The notes beneath the pieces were generated by a model. The model had not been told where the DNA came from. It did no database searches and saw nothing but the letters and a program-made list of their open reading frames with translations. This document shows positions 1-9,090 of a stretch of DNA of 64,000 bases, one piece after another. The DNA comes from Clostridiales bacterium (GTDB taxonomy: Bacteria > Bacillota > Clostridia > Oscillospirales > Oscillospiraceae). The translations under genes and the position numbers were made by a program. The DNA lies in assembly GCA_004558115.1 (NCBI GenBank), contig SFDT01000003.1:42319-106318 (forward strand), read 5' to 3'. How positions within the stretch are numbered: the first letter of the stretch is position 1; each line of letters begins with the position of its first letter.

Positions 1-1112
1 TCTTTACCTGCGGCGGCACGGCGGGCCACGTGAACCCCGCCATCGCCCTGGCCCAGCTGATGCATGAGAAGGACCCGGAAACGGAGTTTTTGTTCGTGGG
101 GGCGGAGCGGGGCCTGGAAAAGGATCTGGTCCCCCAGGCGGGATACGCGTTTCGCACCGTCCACATCTCCAGCTTCCACCGTTCCTTCAAGCCCAAAGAG
201 ATCAAACACAACCTTGTCTCCGTCTGCAACCTGCTGCGGGCCCCGGGTGAGGCCCGGGCCATCCTGCGGGACTTCCGGCCGGACGTGGTCATCGGCACCG
301 GCGGCTACGCCAGCTTTCCCATGGTGAAGGCCGCCGCCAAGGCCGGCATCCCCACGGCGGTCCACGAGTCCAATATGGTGCCCGGATTGACCACCGAGAT
401 GCTGGAGCCTTTCGCCGGGCGCATCATGGTGGGCTTTGAGGAGTGCCGCCGGCACTATAAGCACCCGGACCGGGTCCGCGTCACCGGCACGCCGGTGCGG
501 GGAGACTTTTTCTCCATGACGAAGCAGGAGGCCAAAAAGACCCTGGGGGTGGACGACGGCCGCCCCCTCATCGTGTCCTTCTGGGGCTCCCTGGGCGCCG
601 CCGGCATGAACCGCCAAATGGCGGATTTCCTGGCCCTGGAGGCGGCGAAGGAGCCCTTCCACCACATCCACGGCGCCGGCAAGAGCGGCTACCCCATGGT
701 GCGGCAGCTGCTGGCGGAAAAAGGCGTGGACCTGGAGCGGCACCCATCTTTGCAGGTGCGGGAGTACATTTATGACATGGCTCCGGTCATGCGGGCGGCG
801 GATCTGGTCCTCTGCCGGGCCGGCGCCTCCACCATCAGCGAGCTGACGGCGCTGGGCGTTCCCGCCCTCATCGTACCGTCGCCCTATGTCACCAACAACC
901 ACCAGGAGAAAAACGCCCGGGTGCTGGAGGCGGCCGGCGGCGCCGTGGTCCTGCTGGAGCGGGACAGCTCCGGCCAGGCATTGTTCCAGACCGCCTGCGG
1001 CATCCTCCACGATGCGCAGCGGCGGGCCGCCATGGAAAAAGCCATGGCCTCCCTGGGCATCCGGGACGCCACGGAGCGCATTTACCAGACGGTCCTGGAG
1101 CTTTGCCAGTAA
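1..1112 (+). CDS. murG: MurG, UDP-GlcNAc:lipid I N-acetylglucosaminyltransferase (5' end missing)
   Basis: Peripheral membrane GT28 enzyme that adds GlcNAc to lipid I to make lipid II for peptidoglycan. The frame is already open at base 3 and reads straight into the N-terminal glycine-rich loop TCGGTAGHVNPA, which in MurG lies within about ten residues of the start, so only a few residues lie left of the window. The GTG at 30 falls inside that motif and is not the start. The C-terminal UDP-GlcNAc-binding region is present (CRAGASTISEL, then NNHQEKNA). It is followed by murA, divIB and ftsZ on the same strand, a classic division and cell-wall cluster order. Identity is firm. Confidence 0.95.
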   Translation, partial: FTCGGTAGHVNPAIALAQLMHEKDPETEFLFVGAERGLEKDLVPQAGYAFRTVHISSFHRSFKPKEIKHNLVSVCNLLRAPGEARAILRDFRPDVVIGTGGYASFPMVKAAAKAGIPTAVHESNMVPGLTTEMLEPFAGRIMVGFEECRRHYKHPDRVRVTGTPVRGDFFSMTKQEAKKTLGVDDGRPLIVSFWGSLGAAGMNRQMADFLALEAAKEPFHHIHGAGKSGYPMVRQLLAEKGVDLERHPSLQVREYIYDMAPVMRAADLVLCRAGASTISELTALGVPALIVPSPYVTNNHQEKNARVLEAAGGAVVLLERDSSGQALFQTACGILHDAQRRAAMEKAMASLGIRDATERIYQTVLELCQ

Positions 1113-1178
1113 CCGGAATTCCCTGTTCGCCATAGGATGGACTGTTGAGCCATTCTGTGAAGCGGAGGGAATAACCAT

Positions 1179-2438
1179 ATGAGCCAGCTATTGGTGAGAG
1201 GCGGGCAGCCTCTCCACGGCGAGGTGACCATCCAGGGAGCGAAAAACAGCGTCCTTCCCATTCTGGCGGCCACGGTCCTGACCGGGGACCGGGTGGTGCT
1301 GCGGGGCTGTCCGCGCCTGAGGGATGTGGACGCCTCCATCCGCATCCTGCAAAGCCTGGGCTGCCGGGCCCAGTGGGAGGGGGACGCCCTGACGGTGGAC
1401 ACCGCCGCCTTGAACCGCTGCGAGATCTCTGATATACTGATGCGGGAGATGCGCTCCTCCGCCATATTCTTAGGCGCCGTCCTGGCCCGGCTGGGCAGGG
1501 CGGACATCAGCTACCCCGGCGGGTGTGAGCTGGGCCCCCGCCCCATCGACCTGCACCTGAGCGGCCTGCGGGACCTGGGGGCGGACATCCGGGAGGAAGG
1601 CGGCATCCTCCACTGCACGGCCAGCCGCCTTGCAGGCAGGGAGCTGATGCTGAGCCTGCCGTCGGTGGGCGCTACGGAGAACCTCATGCTGGCCGCCTGC
1701 GGGGCGGAGGGGACCACGGTCATCTCCAACGCCGCCCGGGAGCCGGAGATCGTGGACCTCCAGGACTTTTTGAACGCCTGCGGCGCGGAAGTCTCCGGCG
1801 CGGGCAGCACCAGCGTCACCATTCGGGGAGGGAAGCCTCTCCACGGCTGCGAATTCCGCTGTATGCCGGACCGCATCGTGGCGGCGACGTACCTTTGCGC
1901 CTGCGCCTCGGCGGGGGGAGAGGTCTATCTGCGCGGCACCCGGGAGCGGCACCTGGCCACAGTGGCCGACGCCCTGCGGCAGGCGGGGTGCACGGTGGCC
2001 GGCGACGGGGAGGGCATTGCCTGCCGGTGCCGCCGGCGGCTGCGGGCGGTCCGCCCGGTGCGGACAGCGCCCTATCCGGGCTTTCCCACGGACGCCCAGG
2101 CGGTGCTGATGGCGGCCATGCTGAAAAGCCGGGGCACCACGGTGTTCGAGGAGAATATTTTTGAAAACCGTTACCGCCACGTGGATGAGCTGACCCGCAT
2201 GGGGGCGGAGATCCGGGTGGCCGGCCGGGTGGCCGTGGTCACCGGGGTGGAGCGGCTGTCCGGCGCCGCCGTCCGCTGCACGGACCTGCGGGGCGGAGCG
2301 GCGCTGTGCGTGGCGGCTCTGGCCGCCGACGGGGAGACCCGCATTTTTGAAACGGCCCACATCGACCGGGGCTATGAGGACATTGTCAGGGACCTGCGGG
2401 CCCTGGGGGCGGACGCGGTCCGCAGTGACAACGCGTGA
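1179..2438 (+). CDS. murA: UDP-N-acetylglucosamine 1-carboxyvinyltransferase (MurA)
   Basis: First committed step of peptidoglycan synthesis: transfers enolpyruvate from PEP to UDP-GlcNAc in the cytoplasm; fosfomycin target. 419 residues, the usual length. The Lys22-Asn23 pair sits in GAKNSVLP, and the PEP/fosfomycin-reactive cysteine is Cys116 in PGGCELG followed by RPIDLHL. ATG at 1179 is preceded by a good ribosome site (AGCGGAGGGA, 1161-1170). It lies 66 bases after murG. Its TGA (2436-2438) overlaps a possible GTG start of the next gene, suggesting translational coupling. Confidence 0.96.
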   Translation: MSQLLVRGGQPLHGEVTIQGAKNSVLPILAATVLTGDRVVLRGCPRLRDVDASIRILQSLGCRAQWEGDALTVDTAALNRCEISDILMREMRSSAIFLGAVLARLGRADISYPGGCELGPRPIDLHLSGLRDLGADIREEGGILHCTASRLAGRELMLSLPSVGATENLMLAACGAEGTTVISNAAREPEIVDLQDFLNACGAEVSGAGSTSVTIRGGKPLHGCEFRCMPDRIVAATYLCACASAGGEVYLRGTRERHLATVADALRQAGCTVAGDGEGIACRCRRRLRAVRPVRTAPYPGFPTDAQAVLMAAMLKSRGTTVFEENIFENRYRHVDELTRMGAEIRVAGRVAVVTGVERLSGAAVRCTDLRGGAALCVAALAADGETRIFETAHIDRGYEDIVRDLRALGADAVRSDNA

Positions 2439-2455
2439 GACTGGGAGTCGTGAAC

Positions 2456-3217
2456 ATGGCAAGACGCAGACATTCCAACCGGCGGCACAGAAGGGGGAGC
2501 TTCGGCTTCCTCTACAAGGTGCTGTCCATGCTGGTCATCTGCGGGGCCATCATCGCGGCGCTGACGCTGTTTTTCCGGGTGGGCACCATCGTGGTCACCG
2601 GCCAGGAGCGGTATACGGAGGCGGAGGTCATCGCCGCCACCGGCGTGGAGCAGGACGATAATTTGTTCCTGCTGAACAAATACACCGTGGCCAACAACAT
2701 TCTGGCGGAGCTTCCCTATATTGAGGAGATCCGCATCAACCGCAAGCTGCCGGATACGCTGCTCATTGAGGTAAAGGAGTGCGGCGACCCGCTGGCGGTC
2801 ATTCAGGACGGCTTTGCCTGGCTGGTGAGTCCCGGCGGCAAGATCGTGGAGCAGCGGGGTGCATCAGAGGCGGGAGACTGCCCCGTCATCAGCGGCTGCC
2901 AGCTGCTGGCCCCCACGGTGGGCACGCCTCTGGCCCTGGCCACGGAGTACGCCACCCAGCAGCAAAGCCTTTTGGAGCTGCTGAATGCCCTGGAGAGCGC
3001 CGGGATGCTGGACCAGGTGGAGGGCATCCATCTGGAGGACCTGTCCGTGCTGGTCATGGACTACGGCGGCCGCTTTTCCGTGGAGATGCCCTATGGCGCG
3101 GACTATCCCCGCAAGCTCCGTGCGCTCCAGGCGGTCATCGACAATCTGGAGACCAACCAGACCGGAACAGTCCAGCTGACCTGGGACAACGGCGAGGTCC
3201 ATTTTATCGAAGATTGA
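2456..3217 (+). CDS. ftsQ: Cell division protein FtsQ/DivIB
   Basis: Bitopic divisome protein. It begins with a basic cytoplasmic tail (MARRRHSNRRHRRG), then one membrane helix at about residues 21-41, then a POTRA-like segment (VGTIVVTGQERYTEAEV) and the FtsQ/DivIB beta domain. About 253 residues. I prefer ATG 2456, preceded by a purine-rich GAGACTGGGAG; in-frame GTGs at 2435 (overlapping the murA stop) and 2450 are alternatives. Its place between murA and ftsZ fits. The family is weakly conserved, so the name rests on topology plus synteny. Confidence 0.88.
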   Translation: MARRRHSNRRHRRGSFGFLYKVLSMLVICGAIIAALTLFFRVGTIVVTGQERYTEAEVIAATGVEQDDNLFLLNKYTVANNILAELPYIEEIRINRKLPDTLLIEVKECGDPLAVIQDGFAWLVSPGGKIVEQRGASEAGDCPVISGCQLLAPTVGTPLALATEYATQQQSLLELLNALESAGMLDQVEGIHLEDLSVLVMDYGGRFSVEMPYGADYPRKLRALQAVIDNLETNQTGTVQLTWDNGEVHFIED

Positions 3218-3223
3218 CGAAGG

Positions 3224-3253
3224 GGAGGAGCCGGCGGGACCGCTCCTCCTTTT
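3224..3253 (+). terminator. Probable terminator after ftsQ
   Basis: GGAGGAGC (3224-3231) pairs with GCTCCTCC (3242-3249), ten-base loop, followed by TTTT. It separates the murG-murA-ftsQ run from ftsZ, which would then use its own promoter in the AT-rich stretch at about 3300-3390. Confidence 0.6.
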
Positions 3254-3403
3254 CGACGGAAAAAACTCCGGGAAAAGGCCAAAGGCCCCTTGACCGGAGA
3301 AACAAAGTGTCATACAATAACTTTATTACTATAACCACAGGATATTGAGAGAATAAAAGGGCGGACATGCCCTTTGCCACAAATGATAGTAGGAGGCACC
3401 ACT

Positions 3404-4525
<1,122 letters not shown>

Positions 4526-4540
4526 TTGAAAAATCTGGAA

Positions 4541-4579
4541 CGCCCCGCAGGAATTTCCTGCGGGGCGCCGTTCTTTTTT
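4541..4579 (+). terminator. Terminator after ftsZ
   Basis: Perfect 11-bp stem CGCCCCGCAGG / CCTGCGGGGCG with a five-base loop (4552-4556), followed by a T-rich tail ending in six Ts. Confidence 0.9.
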
Positions 4580-4714
4580 CCCGCGGCGGGGCTTCTGGGG
4601 ATTCGTCCCTTGGGGCCGCTGCCGCTTTTTGCATGGGGTGAGCCGGCGGCGGAGCGCAAAAGATACTCCTGCCGGCGCGGATACCGCCGGCTTTTTGGAA
4701 AAGAGGTGATTTTT

Positions 4715-5752
4715 TTGTATGGACCATGGCAAACGGCAAAACGGGCGCTGCGGGGCGGAGCGGCGCTGCTGCTGGCGGTGCAGCTTTTGATCGCCCCCAC
4801 GGCGGCGGCCCGGGCGGCGGAGCCGGATACAGCGCCTTCCGCCAGAGAGCTGGTTCCGGTGGGGCACACGGTGGGCATCAAGCTGTTTTCCCGGGGTGTG
4901 CTGGTGGTGAAGCTGGCGGAGGACAGTACGCCTGCCAAGGCCTGCGGCCTGCGGACCGGTGATGTCATCGTCAGCTGCGGCGGCACGACTGTCCGGTCCT
5001 CGGAGCAGTTCCAGTCCCTGCTGCAAAAAACAGGGCAGCAGGCCACGGACCTGCAGGTCCAGCGGAACGGACAGAGCATGACCCTCTCCGTCTGCCCGGA
5101 GCAAAATGAGCAGGGAACCTATTCTATCGGCGCCTGGATCCGGGACAGCATGGCGGGCATCGGTACTGTCACCTATTATGACCCGTCCACAGGTGTATTC
5201 GGCGCCCTGGGTCACGGCATCACCGACATGGACACCTCGCTGCTGATGCCCTTCTCCTCCGGCTCCGTGCTGGCCTCCACAGTGAAGGCCGTGAAGCGGG
5301 GTGAGGTGGGCAGCGCCGGAGAGCTGCGGGGAGATTTTGACCTCCAGTCAGACCTGGGCGACCTGTACGCCAATACGGACTGCGGCATCTTTGGCTGCCT
5401 GGAGGAGAACGGCGCTTCCTGGCAGCAGGGTGAAGCGCTGCCGGTGGCGTCGCCGTCGCAGGTGGAAACAGGGCCTGCCACGATTTTGGCCAATGTCCAG
5501 GGGGACGAGGTGCGTTCCTACGATGTGGAAATTTTGAAGATCATTCCCAACAGCGGCGACGGCCGGGAGCTGGTGCTTTCCGTGACGGACCCGGACCTGA
5601 TCTCCGCCACCGGCGGCATCGTCCAGGGAATGTCGGGTTCCCCCATTTTGCAAAACGGCAAATTTGTGGGCGCGGTGACCCATGTGCTGCTGAACGACCC
5701 AACCAAAGGATATGGAATTTTCCTCGAAACTATGCTGAAAGCGGCGAATTGA
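4715..5752 (+). CDS. spoIVB: SpoIVB peptidase (S55 family), sporulation signalling protease
   Basis: In endospore formers SpoIVB is made in the forespore, crosses to the intermembrane space and cleaves SpoIVFA to trigger pro-sigma-K processing. The sequence shows a signal-anchor helix, then a PDZ domain (GVLVVKLAED ... LRTGDVIVSCGG), then the S55 peptidase with His167 in GALGHGI and the nucleophile Ser at about 309 in GMSGSPI. I place the start at TTG 4715, because AAGAGGTG (4701-4708) sits six bases upstream; the open frame further upstream runs back through the ftsZ terminator and is not coding. 345 residues. spo0A, its usual clostridial neighbour, lies about 2.5 kb downstream, separated by two inserted genes. 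Confidence 0.93.
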   Translation: MYGPWQTAKRALRGGAALLLAVQLLIAPTAAARAAEPDTAPSARELVPVGHTVGIKLFSRGVLVVKLAEDSTPAKACGLRTGDVIVSCGGTTVRSSEQFQSLLQKTGQQATDLQVQRNGQSMTLSVCPEQNEQGTYSIGAWIRDSMAGIGTVTYYDPSTGVFGALGHGITDMDTSLLMPFSSGSVLASTVKAVKRGEVGSAGELRGDFDLQSDLGDLYANTDCGIFGCLEENGASWQQGEALPVASPSQVETGPATILANVQGDEVRSYDVEILKIIPNSGDGRELVLSVTDPDLISATGGIVQGMSGSPILQNGKFVGAVTHVLLNDPTKGYGIFLETMLKAAN

Positions 5753-5764
5753 TCGTTCACATGC

Positions 5765-5793
5765 AAAGCGGCTGTCCAATGGACGGCCGCTTT
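5765..5793 (+). terminator. Hairpin after spoIVB
   Basis: AAAGCGGC-TGTCC pairs with GGAC-GGCCGCTTT around an AAT loop, with a one-base imperfection. There is no long T tract, so termination efficiency is uncertain. Confidence 0.5.
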
Positions 5794-5955
5794 ACATACC
5801 GCAATGATGGACGGAGCATACAACAAGCGAGACAAAGAAAACTCTATGCGCAATCGTTCACGCAAAAATTACAAATATTTTTTTAAAATTTTCCGTTAAA
5901 TATAAAAAATAAATAAAAATGTTAAATAATTGACATGTAAAAATTTTATAAAAAA

Positions 5956-5997
5956 GCAAACGTTTGCATTGATTTTAAGAAAAGAGTGGGGTATACT
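5956..5997 (+). promoter_or_regulatory. Antiporter promoter with palindromic operator
   Basis: A perfect 12-bp palindrome GCAAACGTTTGC (5956-5967) directly abuts a promoter: TTGATT (5969-5974), 17-bp spacer, TATACT (5992-5997). The central AAACGTTT with a CG centre is typical of LacI/CcpA-type operators. The rest of 5794-5955 is AT-rich with no gene seen. Confidence 0.65.
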
Positions 5998-6035
5998 GAG
6001 GAAACCAAAATTTGAAGAAGAGGAAGTTGTGCGCC

Positions 6036-7331
6036 ATGTCTACGCTTTTGTCTGTTTCCATTGCCATGCTGGCCGGACTGCTGATGACCCGGGTGTTCAA
6101 CCTGTGGAAACTGCCGGATGTTACCGCTTACCTGGTGGCCGGTGTGCTGATCGGGCCCTACTTTCTGGGGTCCATGCACATGGAAGGACTGGGCTTTGTC
6201 TCCAGTCAGGCAGTGGGCAGTTTGGGTCTGGTCTCGGAAGTGGCCCTTGGCTTCATCGCCTTTTCCATCGGCAATGAATTTCGCTTGCAGGACCTGAAGG
6301 CCACCGGCAGGCAGGCGGCAGTCATCGGCATCTTCCAGGCGCTGACGGCCACCGCACTGGTGGACCTTGCCCTGCTGGCGGTCCATTTCCTGATGCCGGA
6401 GAAGCTGTCCCTGGCCCAGGTGCTCACCTTGGGTGCCATTGCCACGGCCACCGCTCCCGCCGCCACACTGATGGTGGTGCGCCAGTACAAGGCCAAGGGA
6501 CCTCTCACCACGCTGCTGCTGCCTATCGTGGCCTTGGATGACGCGGTGGGCCTGGTGGTGTTCGCGGTATCCTTCGGCATTGCCAAGACCCTGGTCAGCA
6601 ATGCAGTGGACCTGGTGTCCATCCTGGTGAATCCGTTGGTGGAGATCGTGGGGTCCCTGGTGCTGGGCGCTGTCATGGGCTGGCTGCTGACGCAGCTGGA
6701 AAAGCTGTTCCACTCCAATACCAACCGCCTGAACATGACCATCGCCTTCGTGTTTCTCACGGTCTCCCTGTCCATGCTGGAATTCCGCCTGGGTCCCGTC
6801 ACCGTGGGCTTTTCCTCTTTGCTGGTGTGCATGATGCTGGGGACGGTGTTCTGCAATCTCTGCCCCTTGTCCGGCGACCTGATGGGAGCGGCGGACAAAT
6901 GGACCTCGCCGCTGTTTGCCCTGTTCTTTGTCATCAGCGGCGCGGAGCTGGAGCTGGATGTGTTCACCGATTGGGCCATCGTCTGTGCCGGTGTGGTATA
7001 CATTCTCTTTCGCTCCGCCGGAAAATACCTGGGCGCTTATGCCAGCGCCAAATGGATGAAGTGCGCTCCGGAGGTCTGCAAATATCTGGGCATCACCTTG
7101 CTGCCCCAGGCAGGCGTGTCCTTGGGCATGTGCGCCACGGCCATGCAGTTGGGAGAGCAGGGGAGCCTCATCCGCAATATCACCCTGTTTTCCGTGCTGG
7201 TCTATGAGATGGTGGGCCCTTTGCTGACTCGCCAGGCCCTGACCGCGGCCGGAGACATCAAGCCCATATCCGAGGAGGTCCGCAACCGCCGGCAGACCAA
7301 GCTGGAGTTGGCAAAGAAAAACGGGAAATAA
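6036..7331 (+). CDS. Cation:proton antiporter, CPA2 / Na+/H+ exchanger family
   Basis: Integral membrane protein of 431 residues with about a dozen hydrophobic segments and the Na+/H+ exchanger fold. The family hallmark ALDDAVGLVVF (mid-protein) carries the acidic ion-binding residues, and the N-terminal half has the conserved VAGVLIGP. It probably exchanges Na+ or K+ for H+. It is membrane-only: no C-terminal TrkA domain, unlike KefB/C. ATG 6036 has AAGAAGAGGAAG upstream; the TTG at 6012 is less likely. Single-gene unit with its own promoter and a terminator shared with the convergent Nudix gene. Ion specificity cannot be read from sequence. Confidence 0.85.
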   Translation: MSTLLSVSIAMLAGLLMTRVFNLWKLPDVTAYLVAGVLIGPYFLGSMHMEGLGFVSSQAVGSLGLVSEVALGFIAFSIGNEFRLQDLKATGRQAAVIGIFQALTATALVDLALLAVHFLMPEKLSLAQVLTLGAIATATAPAATLMVVRQYKAKGPLTTLLLPIVALDDAVGLVVFAVSFGIAKTLVSNAVDLVSILVNPLVEIVGSLVLGAVMGWLLTQLEKLFHSNTNRLNMTIAFVFLTVSLSMLEFRLGPVTVGFSSLLVCMMLGTVFCNLCPLSGDLMGAADKWTSPLFALFFVISGAELELDVFTDWAIVCAGVVYILFRSAGKYLGAYASAKWMKCAPEVCKYLGITLLPQAGVSLGMCATAMQLGEQGSLIRNITLFSVLVYEMVGPLLTRQALTAAGDIKPISEEVRNRRQTKLELAKKNGK

Positions 7332-7336
7332 AAACC

Positions 7337-7363
7337 GTGCCCCACTCGCGGCGAGTGGGGCAC
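7337..7363. terminator. Bidirectional hairpin between antiporter and Nudix genes
   Basis: Perfect stem GTGCCCCACTCGC / GCGAGTGGGGCAC with a one-base loop, sitting between two convergent genes. Confidence 0.75.
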
Positions 7364-7368
7364 ACTGC

Positions 7369-7929
7369 TTAATATGCGGCTAGCTTTTCGTTGAGCTTGC
7401 GGTAGACCCGCTGGCGGAACCAGGGTTCGCTGGAGGCCTCCACAGCGCCCTCCGGCGTGAACCAGCCCACCCGGCTGTTCTCGTCCGGCTTGCAGCGGAC
7501 AGCTTCCGCCGGGTCCGCTTCCACCAGGAAGGTGACGTTCAGGTGCAGGTGGGAGGAGACGTATTTCCCGTGCTTTTCGTGGCCGTCCACGGTGAGGATC
7601 TCCAAGGAGTAAATATCCGGCGACACCGCCCGAATCTTCGTCAGGCCGCTTTCCTCCCGGACCTCCCGCAGGGCCACCGCCAGCAGGTCGTGGTCCCCGT
7701 CGGCGTGGCCGCCCAGCCAGGCCCAGGAATCGTATAAATTGTGGTACGCCATCAGCACCTGCCGCCGGTCCGGGCTCACCACCCAGGCGGAGGCCGTCAG
7801 GTGGGCGGCACAGTTGTCCCGGCTGTACAGCTCCTCGCCGCTTTCTAGCCGCCGCAAAAGCTCCTTCCGGTCCTGTTCCTCCTGCTCGTTCCAGGGCCGG
7901 TAGGCTGTGATCTGTTCCAAAAGCTCCAT
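7369..7929 (-). CDS. Nudix hydrolase
   Basis: Hydrolyses a nucleoside-diphosphate-linked or similar pyrophosphate substrate. The Nudix box is complete: GGHADGDHDLLAVALREV followed by REESG (GX5EX7REUXEEXGU with relaxed spacing), at about residues 92-115. 186 residues. The start ATG at 7929 is backed by GGAGGCGGGACC. The N-terminal stretch (about 45 residues of charged helix, then CAAHLTASAWVV) resembles Nudix proteins annotated near IPP isomerase or NADH pyrophosphatase, but the substrate is not identifiable. Transcribed alone, convergent to the antiporter. Confidence 0.88.
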   Translation of the reverse strand: MELLEQITAYRPWNEQEEQDRKELLRRLESGEELYSRDNCAAHLTASAWVVSPDRRQVLMAYHNLYDSWAWLGGHADGDHDLLAVALREVREESGLTKIRAVSPDIYSLEILTVDGHEKHGKYVSSHLHLNVTFLVEADPAEAVRCKPDENSRVGWFTPEGAVEASSEPWFRQRVYRKLNEKLAAY

Positions 7930-8012
7930 GGTCCCGCCTCCTTTGCTTTATCATAGCACAGGGCGGCAAATAAGGGAAGCGGCAGCGCCAAAATCCTTGA
8001 ACACCAGACGTC

Positions 8013-8042
8013 TGTTGAATTTTTTTGAAAAAAACGGTCGAA
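8013..8042 (+). promoter_or_regulatory. Two candidate 0A boxes upstream of spo0A
   Basis: TGTTGAA (8013-8019) and GGTCGAA (8036-8042) each differ by one base from the Spo0A-binding core TGTCGAA and lie 23 bp apart, both upstream of the promoter at 8067-8096. This would fit autoregulation of spo0A. Confidence 0.4.
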
Positions 8043-8066
8043 TGATTTTTGGAATTTATTTACAGT

Positions 8067-8096
8067 TTGCGGTTGCAAAAGCTGTCCAATTATGAT
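8067..8096 (+). promoter_or_regulatory. Candidate spo0A promoter
   Basis: TTGCGG (8067-8072), 18-bp spacer, TATGAT (8091-8096), followed by a leader of about 110 bases before the ATG. The intergenic region 7930-8214 otherwise holds only the candidate 0A boxes. Confidence 0.5.
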
Positions 8097-8214
8097 AATT
8101 TATAGAAAACGTGATTTGAAGCTTCATGAATCCGTCGCAAAGAGGGAAACGGGCATTTTCCAAGCGCGGCCCTGCTTTCCCGGGACCAAAAAATTGAAAA
8201 AGGACAAGGAAAAC

Positions 8215-8979
8215 ATGGATACCAGGAAAACTGTATTGCTGGCAGATGCCAACGAAGAATTCCGCGGGATGCTGCGGGAGATCATAGACCAGACAGAGGA
8301 ATTCACCGTGGTGGGTTCCACAGGGGATGGGGCGGAAGCTTTGCAGTTGATTGAACAGCGGCGGCCGGATTTGGTGTTGATGGATGTGGTGCTGCCGGGA
8401 CTGGACGGCTTTGGTGTGATGAAACGCATGGACCTGCAGGCGGAAAAGGCGCCCCGGGTCATTCTGCTCTCGGCATTTTGCAACGAGCAGGTGGCGGCGG
8501 AGGCGGTGAGCCTGGGGGCCAGCTATTTCTTCCCCAAGCCCTGTGACACGCAGACCCTTCTGGACCGGATGCACACCGTTCTCCAACAGCCGGAGGAGGA
8601 AGCGGAGCCAGCCGCACCGGATATGAAAAACCGGGTGACCGCTGTCATCCATGAGATCGGAGTTCCCGCCCATATCAAGGGCTACCAGTACCTGCGGGAG
8701 GCCATCCTCATCGCCGTGGACGATATGGATGTCATCAACGCTGTCACCAAGGTGCTGTACCCGGAGGTGGCCAAACGCTTCGGCACCACCCCCTCCCGGG
8801 TGGAGCGGGCCATCCGCCACGCCATTGAGGTGGCCTGGGACCGGGGCGACCTGGAGACGCTGCAAAAGTACTTTGGCTACACCGTGTCCAACGCCAAGGG
8901 CAAGCCCACCAATTCGGAGTTCATCGCCATGATCGCCGACCGGCTGGTGCTGGAGCAGAAGCGTCCCCGCCACGCTTGA
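8215..8979 (+). CDS. spo0A: Sporulation master response regulator Spo0A
   Basis: Phosphorylation-activated transcription factor that commits the cell to sporulation. Receiver domain at residues 1-120 with phospho-acceptor Asp57 in [10 protein letters not shown], acidic Asp11 and the conserved Lys in FFPKPCD. The C-terminal Spo0A effector domain has the near-invariant recognition region ([21 protein letters not shown]) and ends [11 protein letters not shown]. 254 residues from ATG 8215; the frame is open back to 8092, but the receiver begins right after this ATG. The ribosome site (AAGGACAAGGA) is modest. The Nudix gene separates it from spoIVB. Confidence 0.97.
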   Translation: MDTRKTVLLADANEEFRGMLREIIDQTEEFTVVGSTGDGAEALQLIEQRRPDLVLMDVVLPGLDGFGVMKRMDLQAEKAPRVILLSAFCNEQVAAEAVSLGASYFFPKPCDTQTLLDRMHTVLQQPEEEAEPAAPDMKNRVTAVIHEIGVPAHIKGYQYLREAILIAVDDMDVINAVTKVLYPEVAKRFGTTPSRVERAIRHAIEVAWDRGDLETLQKYFGYTVSNAKGKPTNSEFIAMIADRLVLEQKRPRHA

Positions 8980-8988
8980 TACTACTCT

Positions 8989-9054
8989 CCCACTAAAATA
9001 AGATATTTTAATGGGAACCGACGCACTTGGCGCGTTGGATTCTAGTATGAATCC
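8989..9054 (+). other. Hairpin-rich 3' region of spo0A
   Basis: Two inverted repeats precede the terminator: CCCACTAAAATA / TATTTTAATGGG (8989-9015, one mismatch) and GGATTC / GAATCC (9037-9054). They may protect the spo0A mRNA 3' end; no gene is seen here. Confidence 0.4.
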
Positions 9055-9057
9055 GCG

Positions 9058-9085
9058 AAAAAGGAGAGGCATTGCCTCTCCTTTT
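9058..9085. terminator. Bidirectional terminator between spo0A and the DUF2812 gene
   Basis: AAAAAGGAGAGGCA / TTGCCTCTCCTTTTT, with poly-A on one side and poly-T on the other, serving both converging genes. Confidence 0.9.
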
Positions 9086-9090
9086 TGCTG

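Noticed and set aside
4526..4714. N-terminal extension of SpoIVB
   Set aside because: It would translate the ftsZ terminator; a TTG with a well-placed ribosome site at 4715 gives a normal signal-anchor start.
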